NCBI GenBank assembly: GCA_000434015.1
Contig: HF999507.1
Location: 34,510 to 49,165 of the forward strand
Direction of reading: 5' to 3'
Length of the DNA: 14,656 bases
From: Clostridium sp. CAG:571
Lineage (GTDB): Bacteria > Bacillota > Clostridia > TANB77 > CAG-508
This document shows positions 6,230 to 14,602 of this stretch, one piece after another. The position numbers were made by a program, and so were the translations under genes. Position 1 is the first letter of the stretch. The number at the start of each line of letters is the position of its first letter. Under the pieces are notes generated by a model. The model was not told the origin of the DNA, searched no databases, and saw nothing but the letters and a program-made list of their open reading frames with translations.

Positions 6230-9200
6230 ATGAAGAAAATTGTAAAAAAAATAGTTATTAGTTTAATAGTGTTAAATTTAATAATTTCAACAACAAATAT
6301 TGGTACTCTAAAATTACTAGCAGAAAATGGTAGTGCTATATTTTCTTATGTAAAAATAAATTTTTTAGACCCGCAAACAGGCGAAAATATAAAAGAAGCA
6401 GAAGTAGAGCAAAAAGTTAGAATGGAGGTATCATTAGGAGTTGCATCAAATATAGATACAACAAGTACAAGTATTAGAATAGATTTAGATAATGATAATT
6501 TCTATTTTGAAAGCTTTTCTCCAGATGGAAATACAAATGGAGCAGTTTATAAGGTATCTGTTGTTGACGGGAATAATCAAACTAAAATTCTAACAGCTGT
6601 ATTGAATATTGATCAAAATGGAAAAAGATACATAACAATGGATAATTTAACGCAAGGAAGTACAGTTCGTATTAGTTTAGATGGTTATTTTAAAGATTCA
6701 ACTAAACCAAAAGAAAAAATTTCTGTTAGTGTTAATGGAGACGAAAAAGCAAATCTAGTAGTAAAAAATGTTGAAAATAAAGTGAAGTTAGAAAATAATA
6801 AGACTGTATCAAAAGATGAAATAAGTTTTCATAAGGGTGATTTAGAAGCTTTGAAGGCAAGTTTTCCAATTGAATATAAAATAGGTGCAAATATAACTAT
6901 GCCAGAAGCTTGGAAAGACTCTGAAAAGATAGAAAGTTTAACTATAGATGATACATTAACTTTTCCGGATGGAATATATATAGAAAATAGTAATTTTAAT
7001 TTATATGATTATATTGAAATAGGGGATAATACAATATTAAATATTAGTGATTTTACACCAATAATATCTTCAGACGGAAAAAAAGTTACAGGAATAAAAC
7101 TTAATAAAAAAATAGCTAATAAGAATGATATTGAACAATATTTAAAAAATGGTGAAGAAATAAAGTTAAAATATAATAATAATTTTATTGTAGAAAAAGA
7201 TGGAGTAATATCAAATACTTTAAATACTTCATATGAATCTACTAATTACACAGGGGCTGCAACACCTGTTACCAAAAATACAAACGTAAATATAACGGAA
7301 GGTTCTAAATTTGAGAATAGCTCAAAGAAAATAAAAAACGGAGGAATAATTTCAAATACAGCTCAAGGCGGAGATGGGTGGTTTAATGGCTATTTAATAC
7401 AAGGTGATAAGATAACTTATGAAGTTTCTATAAAAAATACAGGAGATGAAAATGGTAATATACAAATAACAGATATTATACCAGATGGAACATCTTTAAT
7501 ATCAGCAGAATCAGATTATACAAACCATATAGATATAAACCAAAAAGTAACAATAGGAGAAAATGAAAAAGATGCTGTTACATGGAATTTTGAAAATGTA
7601 AAAGCAGGAGAAACTGTAACAGGAACTATTACATTACAGATAAAAGATGATGCGGATTTTAAATTAATAAATAATATGTATATAAACAAAAACTTTTCTA
7701 AAGTTGAAGCTAGTAGTACAGAAGTTGAAGTGAAAAAAATAAAACCTGATTTAGAAATAACAAAAACAGCATCATCTTCTGGAGGAAAATATTCTAATCC
7801 AGGTGATACAGTAACTTATACAATTACGGTAAAAAACAAAGGAACTAAAGACATAACTACATCTGTTATAGACGAATTGCCAGAGGCTTTAGAAAATATA
7901 ACTTGTACAGATCAAGAAAATGCAGTAATAGAAAATGGGATAATAAAATGGGATAATGTGACTTTGAAAGCTGGACAAACAATAGTATATACTGTAACAG
8001 GAAAAGTAAAAGAAAATACTAATTCAAGTATAACAAATGTGGCAATAGTGGATAAAGATGGAGAGTTTGAGAAAAAAAGTGAAGTGACAACTGAAGTTTT
8101 TGATGAATCTGTAGCTATTAATAAAACAGAAATATCAAAAACAGCTGATAAAAGTTATGTAAAAACAGATGATACAGTAATTTATAAAATAGAGTTAAAA
8201 AACACTGGTAAAGATTACAAAATTGAAGATTTAACAGATAAAAAGATAGTAACAACAGATGTTATACCAGATGAATTAGAGTATCTAGGTAACGCATATT
8301 ATGAATTACCAAATGATAAAAAGCAATATACACAAGGAATTATATATGATAATGAAACAAAAATGTTAACATGGAATTTAGAAAGTGAAATTTATAATAT
8401 ATTTACAAATAATTCTATAGTAACTTTATATATACCTTGTAAAGTTAAAGTACAAGCATTAGAAGATGAAGATATAACAATAAAAAATATAGCAACAAGT
8501 ACAACTTTAAATAAAACAAGCAATGAATCTATTGTTAAGGTATTAAAAAGTAAAGGATTAGATATAGAAAAATATGTTAATGAGATTTATGAAAATGCAA
8601 ATAAAGATAAATTGATATATCAGAATAAAACAGAAAGTAATAAAGATAAGGTAGATATAGATTTTGAAGAAAATTATTTAGTTAACTACAAAGTAAAAAT
8701 ATCAAATACAAGCAATTCAGATATAGTTTTAAATCAAGAAAATGGAATATTTCATGATAGCGCAACAAACTTAAATGGAATAGATGGAAAAACTAAAATT
8801 ACAATAAGTAATTCAAAAGGAGATACTATAGATGTTGTTGAAAGTAATATAAACTATGATTGGAATGCAAAAGCATATAAGTTTGATGTGAATTTAAGTG
8901 GTTATACAATAAAAGCAAATGATTATATTATTTTAACATATGAATTAAAGGCATTAGATGCAGGTGTATCTATTGCTAATAATAGCATAACAAATGACAT
9001 TATAAGAAGTGATGCACAAGAACTAGTGAATAAGCCAGAGTTAAATAAAAGTGTTGCTGTTGTTGACAAAAACTTGAATTGGGACAATGCAACATGGAAT
9101 AATAATAATTTATTTAATTATTTATCAAATATAGAATTCAAAGATAACATTAATATTGTTGCATCAAATATAAAAAATAAGTATTTATTATATAGAGTTC

Positions 9201-12200
9201 ATGTGGAACCAGAAAATGATATAGTAGATAAATTTACGATAACAGATATGTTGTCTGATAATTTAGAATATGTTACAGATTTAACAAATACATATGGCCA
9301 AAATGCATATGGAACTGGGCCAATTGTTGCAGTAATAAGACATGATAGATATTCATATGGTGGAACATATGATTATATAGACAATAATAACAAATCAGAA
9401 GTAACTGTAAATGGAAAAAAATTAACAGCAGTTATAGATTTAATTGATAATTCTTCTGTTAATGTTGAATTTGATGTATATTATTTAGTAAAAGTAAATG
9501 ATGTAAAATTAGATTCAATGATATCAGATATTGAAAATGGAACAAATATAAATGCGATGAATGAAATAAATACTGTTACTGTTAAATCTGACAAAAAAGA
9601 TGAAGAAAATAGTCCTCTTCTTGATTTAGAAGATGAATCAAAGATAAATATAAATGATGGTGTGTTATATCCTGGTATAGGAAAAGATTATGAAGGATTT
9701 TTTGCATCAGGAGAAACCAAAGTAGACAAAGATGGAAATGTTGAATTATCAAATGGAAGTGCAAATGCAGGAGCAAATTTAGTATGGAAAATAACAGTAA
9801 GCAATGATGATAAAGATTCTGCAAAGAATATGAGAGATTATACTGTAAAAGATATATTACCAGACCCATATTGCTTTGATACTAGTTATTTAGATAATAC
9901 ATATAAAGGTGCTAAATATTATCCGTCAATAATAATGTATGACAAAGTTGGAAATATTATTAATTCATGGAAAAACGAAAATTTTATATTGCCACAAGGC
10001 TATAAAGATAGTAAAGAACTTATTTGGAATTTTAATGGAGAAGATTATGTATTAAAACCAGGATATAAATTGGAAATAAAATTTTCAAGTAAAGTAAAAG
10101 AAGCTGGTTCATATGGAGCATTTTTAAACACAGTACAATTAAAACCTAGTCAGGATTTTAATAAAGAAAATATAAAAGAAGGTGTAATAACTTCTGAAAA
10201 TACAATTGAAAATACAGCTTTTGCAGACATATATTCACATATGACAACATCATATAAAGAAATAGAGTATAATCCAGATTTATATGATGCAGACTATGAA
10301 CAACCAAAGTTTGATACAGGTATTAGTAAAAAAGATAAAAATGGAATATTGGATAATTATGTACAAGGACATCAAGGTGAAGTGGTTAAATATACATTAA
10401 ATGTAACAAATGAATCAAAAGTAAATATAAAAGATTTAGTATTAATAGATAGACTACCTTATGTAGGAGATATAGGAGTTATTGCAACATATCCTAGAGA
10501 TTCAGCTTTTGAAGTAAAATGGGATAAGTTTATAAAAGCAGAAATTTATGATAATAATGGAAACTTCTCTAGAAGTATATCTAATAGTAATATTAAAATT
10601 ACATTTTCTAATGATAGAGCAAATACTTTTGAATATGGAGCTAGAGATTGGTATGGAGAAGATGATGTTACTAATTGGAAAGATACATCAGATGACCAAA
10701 CAACAAATGTTAGATTCATGGTAGATTATAACAAAGATGATAATACAACATATTTAAATCCAGGTGAAACTATAAAAATAATGTTTTATGGTAGAGTACC
10801 AGAATATGTAGAAAATGTTGGAGAAGATAATATCGCATGGAATAATTTTGCTTACGGATATAAAGCATATAATGCTAAAACAGATACTGAATTATCAGAT
10901 TTAAGTATAGCAGAACCTGCAAAAGTAGGGGTTTGGGTTAAAAATTTTGAAAACAATAATTCAGGAAAAATAACAGTAAATAAAACATATAAAGCAGATT
11001 CAGGAAATATGACAGCTTATTTTGTATTATACAAATATAATGAAAAATATAATAGTGATGATCAAGATTCAAAAGAATATGAAAGATATAGCGGTGTTAT
11101 AGCAATAACTGTTAATTCTGGAGAAACGAATTCATATACATTTGATAATTTGCCAAGTGATACAAAGTATAAAATATATGAAACAGATAAAGATGGAAAC
11201 ATCTTAAGTGCAGATCAAGGTGATAATTATATAATACAAGGTCAAGGATCAGAAGTGAAACTTGGAAAAAATGAAGATAAAAAAGTAGATATTATAAATA
11301 CTGTATTACCTAAAGTACAGGGAAGTATAAAAATAAATAAAGTAGTAGAAAAATATACTGGAGAAGTGGTAAATGAAGGTGTATATAAATTTGTTTTAAA
11401 AGATGAAGATGGAAATTATATATACGAAAAAGATGGAAAAATAGTTAAATCATCAGAGTTTATAAAAGAAGCATTAATAGTAATTAATGCAGGAGAAGAG
11501 AAAACAATAAATAATTTAGATGTAGGAAAATATAAATTATATGAAGTAGATGATAGTGGAACAAACGTAAATTTAATTAACAATATAGGGTACAAAGTTT
11601 CATTTAGTCCAAGTAACATAATAGAAATAACAAGACAAAATCAGAATAAAGAAGTTACAGTAACAAATACATTAAAAAGAGAGTCTATTGATATAGAAAT
11701 ATCTGGTAATAAATATTTAAAAAATAGTAAAATAAATGAAAGAGAATTTGAATTTAAATTAACTCAAGTAGATAAAGATAAACGCGAAATAAAAGATGAA
11801 AACGGAGAAAAAATTGAATATACAACTAGAAATAATATAAATGGAGAATTTACTTTTAATTTTGAAATAAATGATGTAGGAGAGTATTATTATATAGTTA
11901 GTGAAAATGATGAGGGAAATTCAAAATATATTTATGATACGAATAAATATTTAATTAAAATTAATGTTACTGAAGAAGCTAAAAAACTGGTGTATGTTAT
12001 GACAATTTTAGATGGTGGAGAAAAATTAGACTTCTATAATGAATATATAACAGAAAAAATAGAAATATCAGGAACAAAAACTTGGGAAGATTACGAAAAT
12101 AAAGATAATACGAGACCAGACGAAATAACAGTAAATTTATTAGCAAATGGAAATAAAATAAAAGAAGAAAAAGTAAAAGCAGATGAAAATGGAGAATGGA

Positions 12201-12574
12201 AATATAAATTTACAGATCTAGAAAAATATGATGAAAACAATAATATAATAAAATACGAAATAGAAGAAGAAAAAGTAGAGGGATATGAAACAATAATAAA
12301 CGGATTTGATATTATAAATAAATATGTAAAAAATGAAGATAAAAGAGATGATACTAATAAAGAAGAAAATAAAAATAAAGATAACGATGAAGAAAAAAAT
12401 AACGAAAATAAAGAGCAAAATATAGAAATAAAGAAAGAAGAAAAAAATGAAATAATAGAAAATAATATAAAGACAGGTGATAATATTTATTTAAGTTTTA
12501 TTATATTAACAATTGTTATTATTGCACAAGCAATGATAAATAAACCTAAAAAAGGAAAAAGAATGAAAAAATAA
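6230..12574 (+). CDS. Giant multi-domain cell-surface protein (DUF11, SpaA/Cna-B and pilin-like modules)
   Basis: Likely a wall-anchored adhesin or pilin-like stalk of 2,114 residues. From ATG 6230: signal peptide (MKKIVKK then a hydrophobic stretch to about 25); a non-repetitive N-terminal region resembling an adhesive head; at least six DUF11-like beta modules, recognisable by repeats such as GDTVTYTITVKNKG, at about 391, 524, 643, 814, 1181 and 1384; SpaA/Cna-B-like modules from about 1578 (KITVNKTY, with DNLPSDTKYKIYETD) and 1698 (SIKINKVV, with KYKLYEVD); an FctA-type pilin module at about 1820-1940; a Cna-B module at about 1942-2030 (GTKTWEDYENKDNTRP, ending in Asn-Lys-Tyr); a charged Lys/Glu/Asn linker; and a C-terminus KTGDN, hydrophobic helix, basic tail (KKGKRMKK). 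Such modules usually form internal Lys-Asn isopeptide bonds. The sorting motif is IKTGD, without the LP of LPxTG. No sortase gene is in view. An ATG at 6170 would add 20 residues, but has no ribosome binding site and lies at the predicted transcription start. Confidence 0.85.
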   Translation: MKKIVKKIVISLIVLNLIISTTNIGTLKLLAENGSAIFSYVKINFLDPQTGENIKEAEVEQKVRMEVSLGVASNIDTTSTSIRIDLDNDNFYFESFSPDGNTNGAVYKVSVVDGNNQTKILTAVLNIDQNGKRYITMDNLTQGSTVRISLDGYFKDSTKPKEKISVSVNGDEKANLVVKNVENKVKLENNKTVSKDEISFHKGDLEALKASFPIEYKIGANITMPEAWKDSEKIESLTIDDTLTFPDGIYIENSNFNLYDYIEIGDNTILNISDFTPIISSDGKKVTGIKLNKKIANKNDIEQYLKNGEEIKLKYNNNFIVEKDGVISNTLNTSYESTNYTGAATPVTKNTNVNITEGSKFENSSKKIKNGGIISNTAQGGDGWFNGYLIQGDKITYEVSIKNTGDENGNIQITDIIPDGTSLISAESDYTNHIDINQKVTIGENEKDAVTWNFENVKAGETVTGTITLQIKDDADFKLINNMYINKNFSKVEASSTEVEVKKIKPDLEITKTASSSGGKYSNPGDTVTYTITVKNKGTKDITTSVIDELPEALENITCTDQENAVIENGIIKWDNVTLKAGQTIVYTVTGKVKENTNSSITNVAIVDKDGEFEKKSEVTTEVFDESVAINKTEISKTADKSYVKTDDTVIYKIELKNTGKDYKIEDLTDKKIVTTDVIPDELEYLGNAYYELPNDKKQYTQGIIYDNETKMLTWNLESEIYNIFTNNSIVTLYIPCKVKVQALEDEDITIKNIATSTTLNKTSNESIVKVLKSKGLDIEKYVNEIYENANKDKLIYQNKTESNKDKVDIDFEENYLVNYKVKISNTSNSDIVLNQENGIFHDSATNLNGIDGKTKITISNSKGDTIDVVESNINYDWNAKAYKFDVNLSGYTIKANDYIILTYELKALDAGVSIANNSITNDIIRSDAQELVNKPELNKSVAVVDKNLNWDNATWNNNNLFNYLSNIEFKDNINIVASNIKNKYLLYRVHVEPENDIVDKFTITDMLSDNLEYVTDLTNTYGQNAYGTGPIVAVIRHDRYSYGGTYDYIDNNNKSEVTVNGKKLTAVIDLIDNSSVNVEFDVYYLVKVNDVKLDSMISDIENGTNINAMNEINTVTVKSDKKDEENSPLLDLEDESKININDGVLYPGIGKDYEGFFASGETKVDKDGNVELSNGSANAGANLVWKITVSNDDKDSAKNMRDYTVKDILPDPYCFDTSYLDNTYKGAKYYPSIIMYDKVGNIINSWKNENFILPQGYKDSKELIWNFNGEDYVLKPGYKLEIKFSSKVKEAGSYGAFLNTVQLKPSQDFNKENIKEGVITSENTIENTAFADIYSHMTTSYKEIEYNPDLYDADYEQPKFDTGISKKDKNGILDNYVQGHQGEVVKYTLNVTNESKVNIKDLVLIDRLPYVGDIGVIATYPRDSAFEVKWDKFIKAEIYDNNGNFSRSISNSNIKITFSNDRANTFEYGARDWYGEDDVTNWKDTSDDQTTNVRFMVDYNKDDNTTYLNPGETIKIMFYGRVPEYVENVGEDNIAWNNFAYGYKAYNAKTDTELSDLSIAEPAKVGVWVKNFENNNSGKITVNKTYKADSGNMTAYFVLYKYNEKYNSDDQDSKEYERYSGVIAITVNSGETNSYTFDNLPSDTKYKIYETDKDGNILSADQGDNYIIQGQGSEVKLGKNEDKKVDIINTVLPKVQGSIKINKVVEKYTGEVVNEGVYKFVLKDEDGNYIYEKDGKIVKSSEFIKEALIVINAGEEKTINNLDVGKYKLYEVDDSGTNVNLINNIGYKVSFSPSNIIEITRQNQNKEVTVTNTLKRESIDIEISGNKYLKNSKINEREFEFKLTQVDKDKREIKDENGEKIEYTTRNNINGEFTFNFEINDVGEYYYIVSENDEGNSKYIYDTNKYLIKINVTEEAKKLVYVMTILDGGEKLDFYNEYITEKIEISGTKTWEDYENKDNTRPDEITVNLLANGNKIKEEKVKADENGEWKYKFTDLEKYDENNNIIKYEIEEEKVEGYETIINGFDIINKYVKNEDKRDDTNKEENKNKDNDEEKNNENKEQNIEIKKEEKNEIIENNIKTGDNIYLSFIILTIVIIAQAMINKPKKGKRMKK

Positions 12575-12581
12575 ATTCATA

Positions 12582-12634
12582 AAATAACTCCTAAAAAATA
12601 AACTAGTATAAAGTTTGTTTTGAAGGAGTTATTT
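12582..12634 (+). promoter_or_regulatory. Inverted repeat covering the ZIP gene ribosome binding site
   Basis: AAATAACTCC (12582-12591) is a perfect 10-base complement of GGAGTTATTT (12625-12634), and the second arm contains the GGAG that serves the ATG at 12638. A smaller repeat (AAACT with AGTTT, about 12600-12616) sits in the 33-base loop. It begins 8 bases after the surface protein stop, so it may end that transcript, control transporter translation by hiding the ribosome binding site, or both. It matches no riboswitch class that I recognise. Confidence 0.5.
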
Positions 12635-12637
12635 ATT

Positions 12638-13120
12638 ATGAGTGAGATTTTAAAAACTACTTTATTAGGATTATTTTTTGGAACATTTGGAACCACTATT
12701 GGTGGAATAATAGGAGTGTTTTTAAAAACAAAATCAAAAAAATTTTTAGGATTCATACTATCTTTAGCCTCCGGTTTGATGACAGCAATTGTATGTTTTG
12801 AACTTATACCAGAAGCTTTAGAAATATCTAATATAAGTAGTGTTTTATATGGCATTATATTAGGGATATTTGCAATGATAGTTTGTGATTTAATAGTAGA
12901 AAAGAAATTAAATAATAATAAAATTATAAAGAAGAATGCAAATTCATTATTAAAAACAGGGGTGATTGTAAGTATAGGGCTTGCAATACATAACTTTCCA
13001 GAAGGGTTAGCAATAGGTTCTGGATTTGATGCATCATTAAAATTAGGTTATTCTTTAGCAATAGCAATAGCACTTCATGATATACCAGAAGGTAGATTTC
13101 AAAGTAGACAGTATGTGTGA
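12638..13120 (+). pseudogene. ZIP-family divalent metal transporter, 3'-truncated
   Basis: ZIP proteins carry Zn2+, Fe2+ or Mn2+ into the cytoplasm through eight membrane helices; the metal site is formed by helices 4 and 5. The sequence from ATG 12638 (GGAG 9 bases upstream) shows helix 1 (TTLLGLFFGTFGTTIGG), further helices, and both signature motifs, HNFPEG (about 13 kb mark, helix 4) and HDIPEG (about 13075-13092, helix 5). Directly after HDIPEG the family sequence stops and an unrelated tail (RFQSRQYV) runs to a stop. About 160 residues remain of the usual 240-270, and helices 6-8 are missing, so it is probably non-functional. No shift of frame in the following 100 bases restores a ZIP-like sequence, which points to an insertion or rearrangement and not to an indel. 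A TTG start at 12620 overlaps the ribosome binding site region and is unlikely. Confidence 0.85.
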
Positions 13121-13193
13121 TAAAACAATTTGAATTTAATAGAAATACTTAGATTTCAGCGTTTGAAAAAATTTTGAAATTTATTTTTAACTA
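13093..13193 (+). other. Junction and non-coding DNA after the broken ZIP gene
   Basis: Homology to the transporter ends at about 13092 and the following 100 bases look non-coding, with stops in every frame. TAGATTTCA occurs at 13093-13101, exactly at the break, and again at 13150-13158. I recognise no insertion-sequence end, att site or transposase here. The junction could be the edge of an integrated element that carries the RhuM gene. Confidence 0.45.
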
Positions 13194-13222
13194 TTGACAA
13201 AAACAAATGTTTGACGTAAAAT
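13194..13222 (+). promoter_or_regulatory. Strong promoter with a LexA-like box inside the spacer
   Basis: Consensus TTGACA (13194-13199) and TAAAAT (13217-13222) are 17 bases apart. AAACAAATGTTT (13201-13212), an AAAC-N4-GTTT dyad that resembles a Gram-positive SOS box, lies entirely within the spacer, where a bound repressor would block RNA polymerase. Transcription would begin near 13229 and leave a leader of about 180 bases before the RhuM gene. Confidence 0.55.
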
Positions 13223-13418
13223 TGAGAAGAATATAAATTTTGTAAGATTATGGAAAAGTTTTAAATATTATGATATAAATAGAATAATTAATGTAACTTA
13301 TAATAATAAAGATTTATTGGATGATAACTATAATCCAAATATTCAAAAGCTACAAAACAAGATAAAATCGATAAATATAATATTAAGTTATGGAGGAAGA
13401 ATAATAAATGAAATATGA
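13215..13418 (+). other. Open frame of 67 codons without a good start, overlapping the RhuM start
   Basis: This frame stays open from 13215 to the TGA at 13416-13418, unusual for DNA this AT-rich, and its product contains NVTYNNKDLLDDNYNPN and IQKLQNKIKSI. No ATG or GTG and no ribosome binding site support translation from its beginning; TTG at about 13317 is the only in-frame candidate I noticed. It may be the 3' remnant of a gene lost at the junction, or chance. I do not recognise the family. Confidence 0.2.
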
Positions 13419-14460
13419 TAATAGAAAAAAAGCAGATAAATTAATTCGTTCAAGTGCTGCTGAGTATTTAACATATGTAGCAGCTGCAGGAGAAAATGGA
13501 GTTGAATTGAGATATGAAGATGAAAATATTTGGTTAACTCAAAAAATGTTATCAGTATTATATGGTGTATCAACATCTGCAATTAATCAACATATAAAAA
13601 AGATATATGAAGATAAGGAATTAGAAGAAAAATCAACTATTAAGAATTTCTTAATAGTTCAAGATGAGGGAAATAGAAAAATTTCAAGAAATGTAATACA
13701 TTATAATCTTCAAATGATTATAGCAGTAGGATTTAAAGTAGATAATGAAAGAGCTATACAATTTAGAAAATGGGCTAACCAAATAGTAAAGGATTTTACT
13801 ATTAAAGGATGGGTAATGGATGATGAAAGATTAAAAAATGATGGTTCGATTTTAACTAAGAAGTATTTTGAAGAGCAATTAGAAAGAATACGAGAAATTA
13901 GAATGTCTGAAAGAAAATTTTATCAAAAAATTACAGATATTTATGCAACGTCTATTGACTATGATAAAACAGCAAAAGCAACAATTAGATTTTTTTCATC
14001 TGTTCAAAACAAATTACATTATGCTGTTTCTGGAAACACTGCTGCGGAAATTATATATAATAGAGCAGATAGCCAAAAAGAAAATATGGGACTAACATCG
14101 TGGAAAGGAGCTCCTGATAGTAAAATTCATAAATATGATGTAGTTATTGCAAAAAATTATTTATCAGAAACAGAAATTGGACAATTAGAGAGAATGGTAT
14201 CTGCATATTTGGATTTGGCTGAAATGCAAGCAATGAGGCATATTCCTATGACAATGGAAGATTGGGAAGAAAGGCTAAATGGATTTTTAACATTATGGGA
14301 TCATGATGTGTTAAAGGATAATGGTAAAATATCTGCTGAAATGGCAAAAATACATGCAGAAACAGAATTTGAAAAATATAGAATAGTACAAGATAAAATA
14401 TATATTTCCGATTTTGATGAATTATTATTAAAGAGCAAAAATATTAAAGAGGAGAAATAA
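13408..14460 (+). CDS. RhuM-family protein
   Basis: Homologue of the RhuM family, named after a gene of Salmonella pathogenicity island 3; its biochemical role is not established. Members are common on genomic islands, often next to restriction-modification or other defence genes. The 350-residue length is typical. Recognisable stretches are IWLTQKMLSVLYGVS (41-55), a probable DNA-binding helix-turn-helix segment followed by INQHIKKIYED; a central region with HYNLQMIIAVGFKVDNERA and FRKWANQIVKDF; and a C-terminal region with HYAVSGNTAAEIIYNRAD and DLAEMQAMRHIPMTMEDW. GGAGG (13392-13396) precedes the ATG by 11 bases. It has a CGT and a CGA arginine codon but no CGG. No restriction-modification gene is visible, though the window ends shortly after. 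Its strong LexA-like promoter suggests damage-linked expression (inference). Confidence 0.88.
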   Translation: MKYDNRKKADKLIRSSAAEYLTYVAAAGENGVELRYEDENIWLTQKMLSVLYGVSTSAINQHIKKIYEDKELEEKSTIKNFLIVQDEGNRKISRNVIHYNLQMIIAVGFKVDNERAIQFRKWANQIVKDFTIKGWVMDDERLKNDGSILTKKYFEEQLERIREIRMSERKFYQKITDIYATSIDYDKTAKATIRFFSSVQNKLHYAVSGNTAAEIIYNRADSQKENMGLTSWKGAPDSKIHKYDVVIAKNYLSETEIGQLERMVSAYLDLAEMQAMRHIPMTMEDWEERLNGFLTLWDHDVLKDNGKISAEMAKIHAETEFEKYRIVQDKIYISDFDELLLKSKNIKEEK

Positions 14461-14544
14461 TTTTAAAGGAAATAAAGAATATAAGATTTTTTTTTAAAGA
14501 TACTGTAAAATAATGACATTTTAATTGAGTTGACAAAAAATGAA

Positions 14545-14602
14545 ATGTTTAAAGATAAAGTACAGCAATTAATAAAAAATATGGAGAAGACAAATAGTAA
14601 TT
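14545..14602 (+). pseudogene. Short reading frame interrupted by the group II intron
   Basis: From ATG 14545 the frame encodes MFKDKVQQLIKNMEKTNSN and then meets the intron boundary after the first base of codon 20. The frame could begin earlier at TTG 14530. No good ribosome binding site is seen at either start, so coding status is uncertain. If real, it would be restored by splicing. From 14461 to 14544 I see only AT-rich DNA without a clear terminator. Confidence 0.3.

Noticed and set aside
12582..12634. Known riboswitch before the ZIP gene
   Set aside because: Only a simple hairpin is seen; it is too short and lacks the conserved cores of metal riboswitches such as yybP-ykoY or NiCo.
12577..12855. 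A minus-strand open frame over the start of the ZIP gene
   Set aside because: The plus strand carries clear ZIP motifs and a good ribosome binding site; the reverse frame shows no recognisable family.
13093..13158. TAGATTTCA repeat as a target-site duplication
   Set aside because: The second copy is only 57 bases away with no mobile gene between, so it cannot flank an insertion; kept only as a note on the junction.
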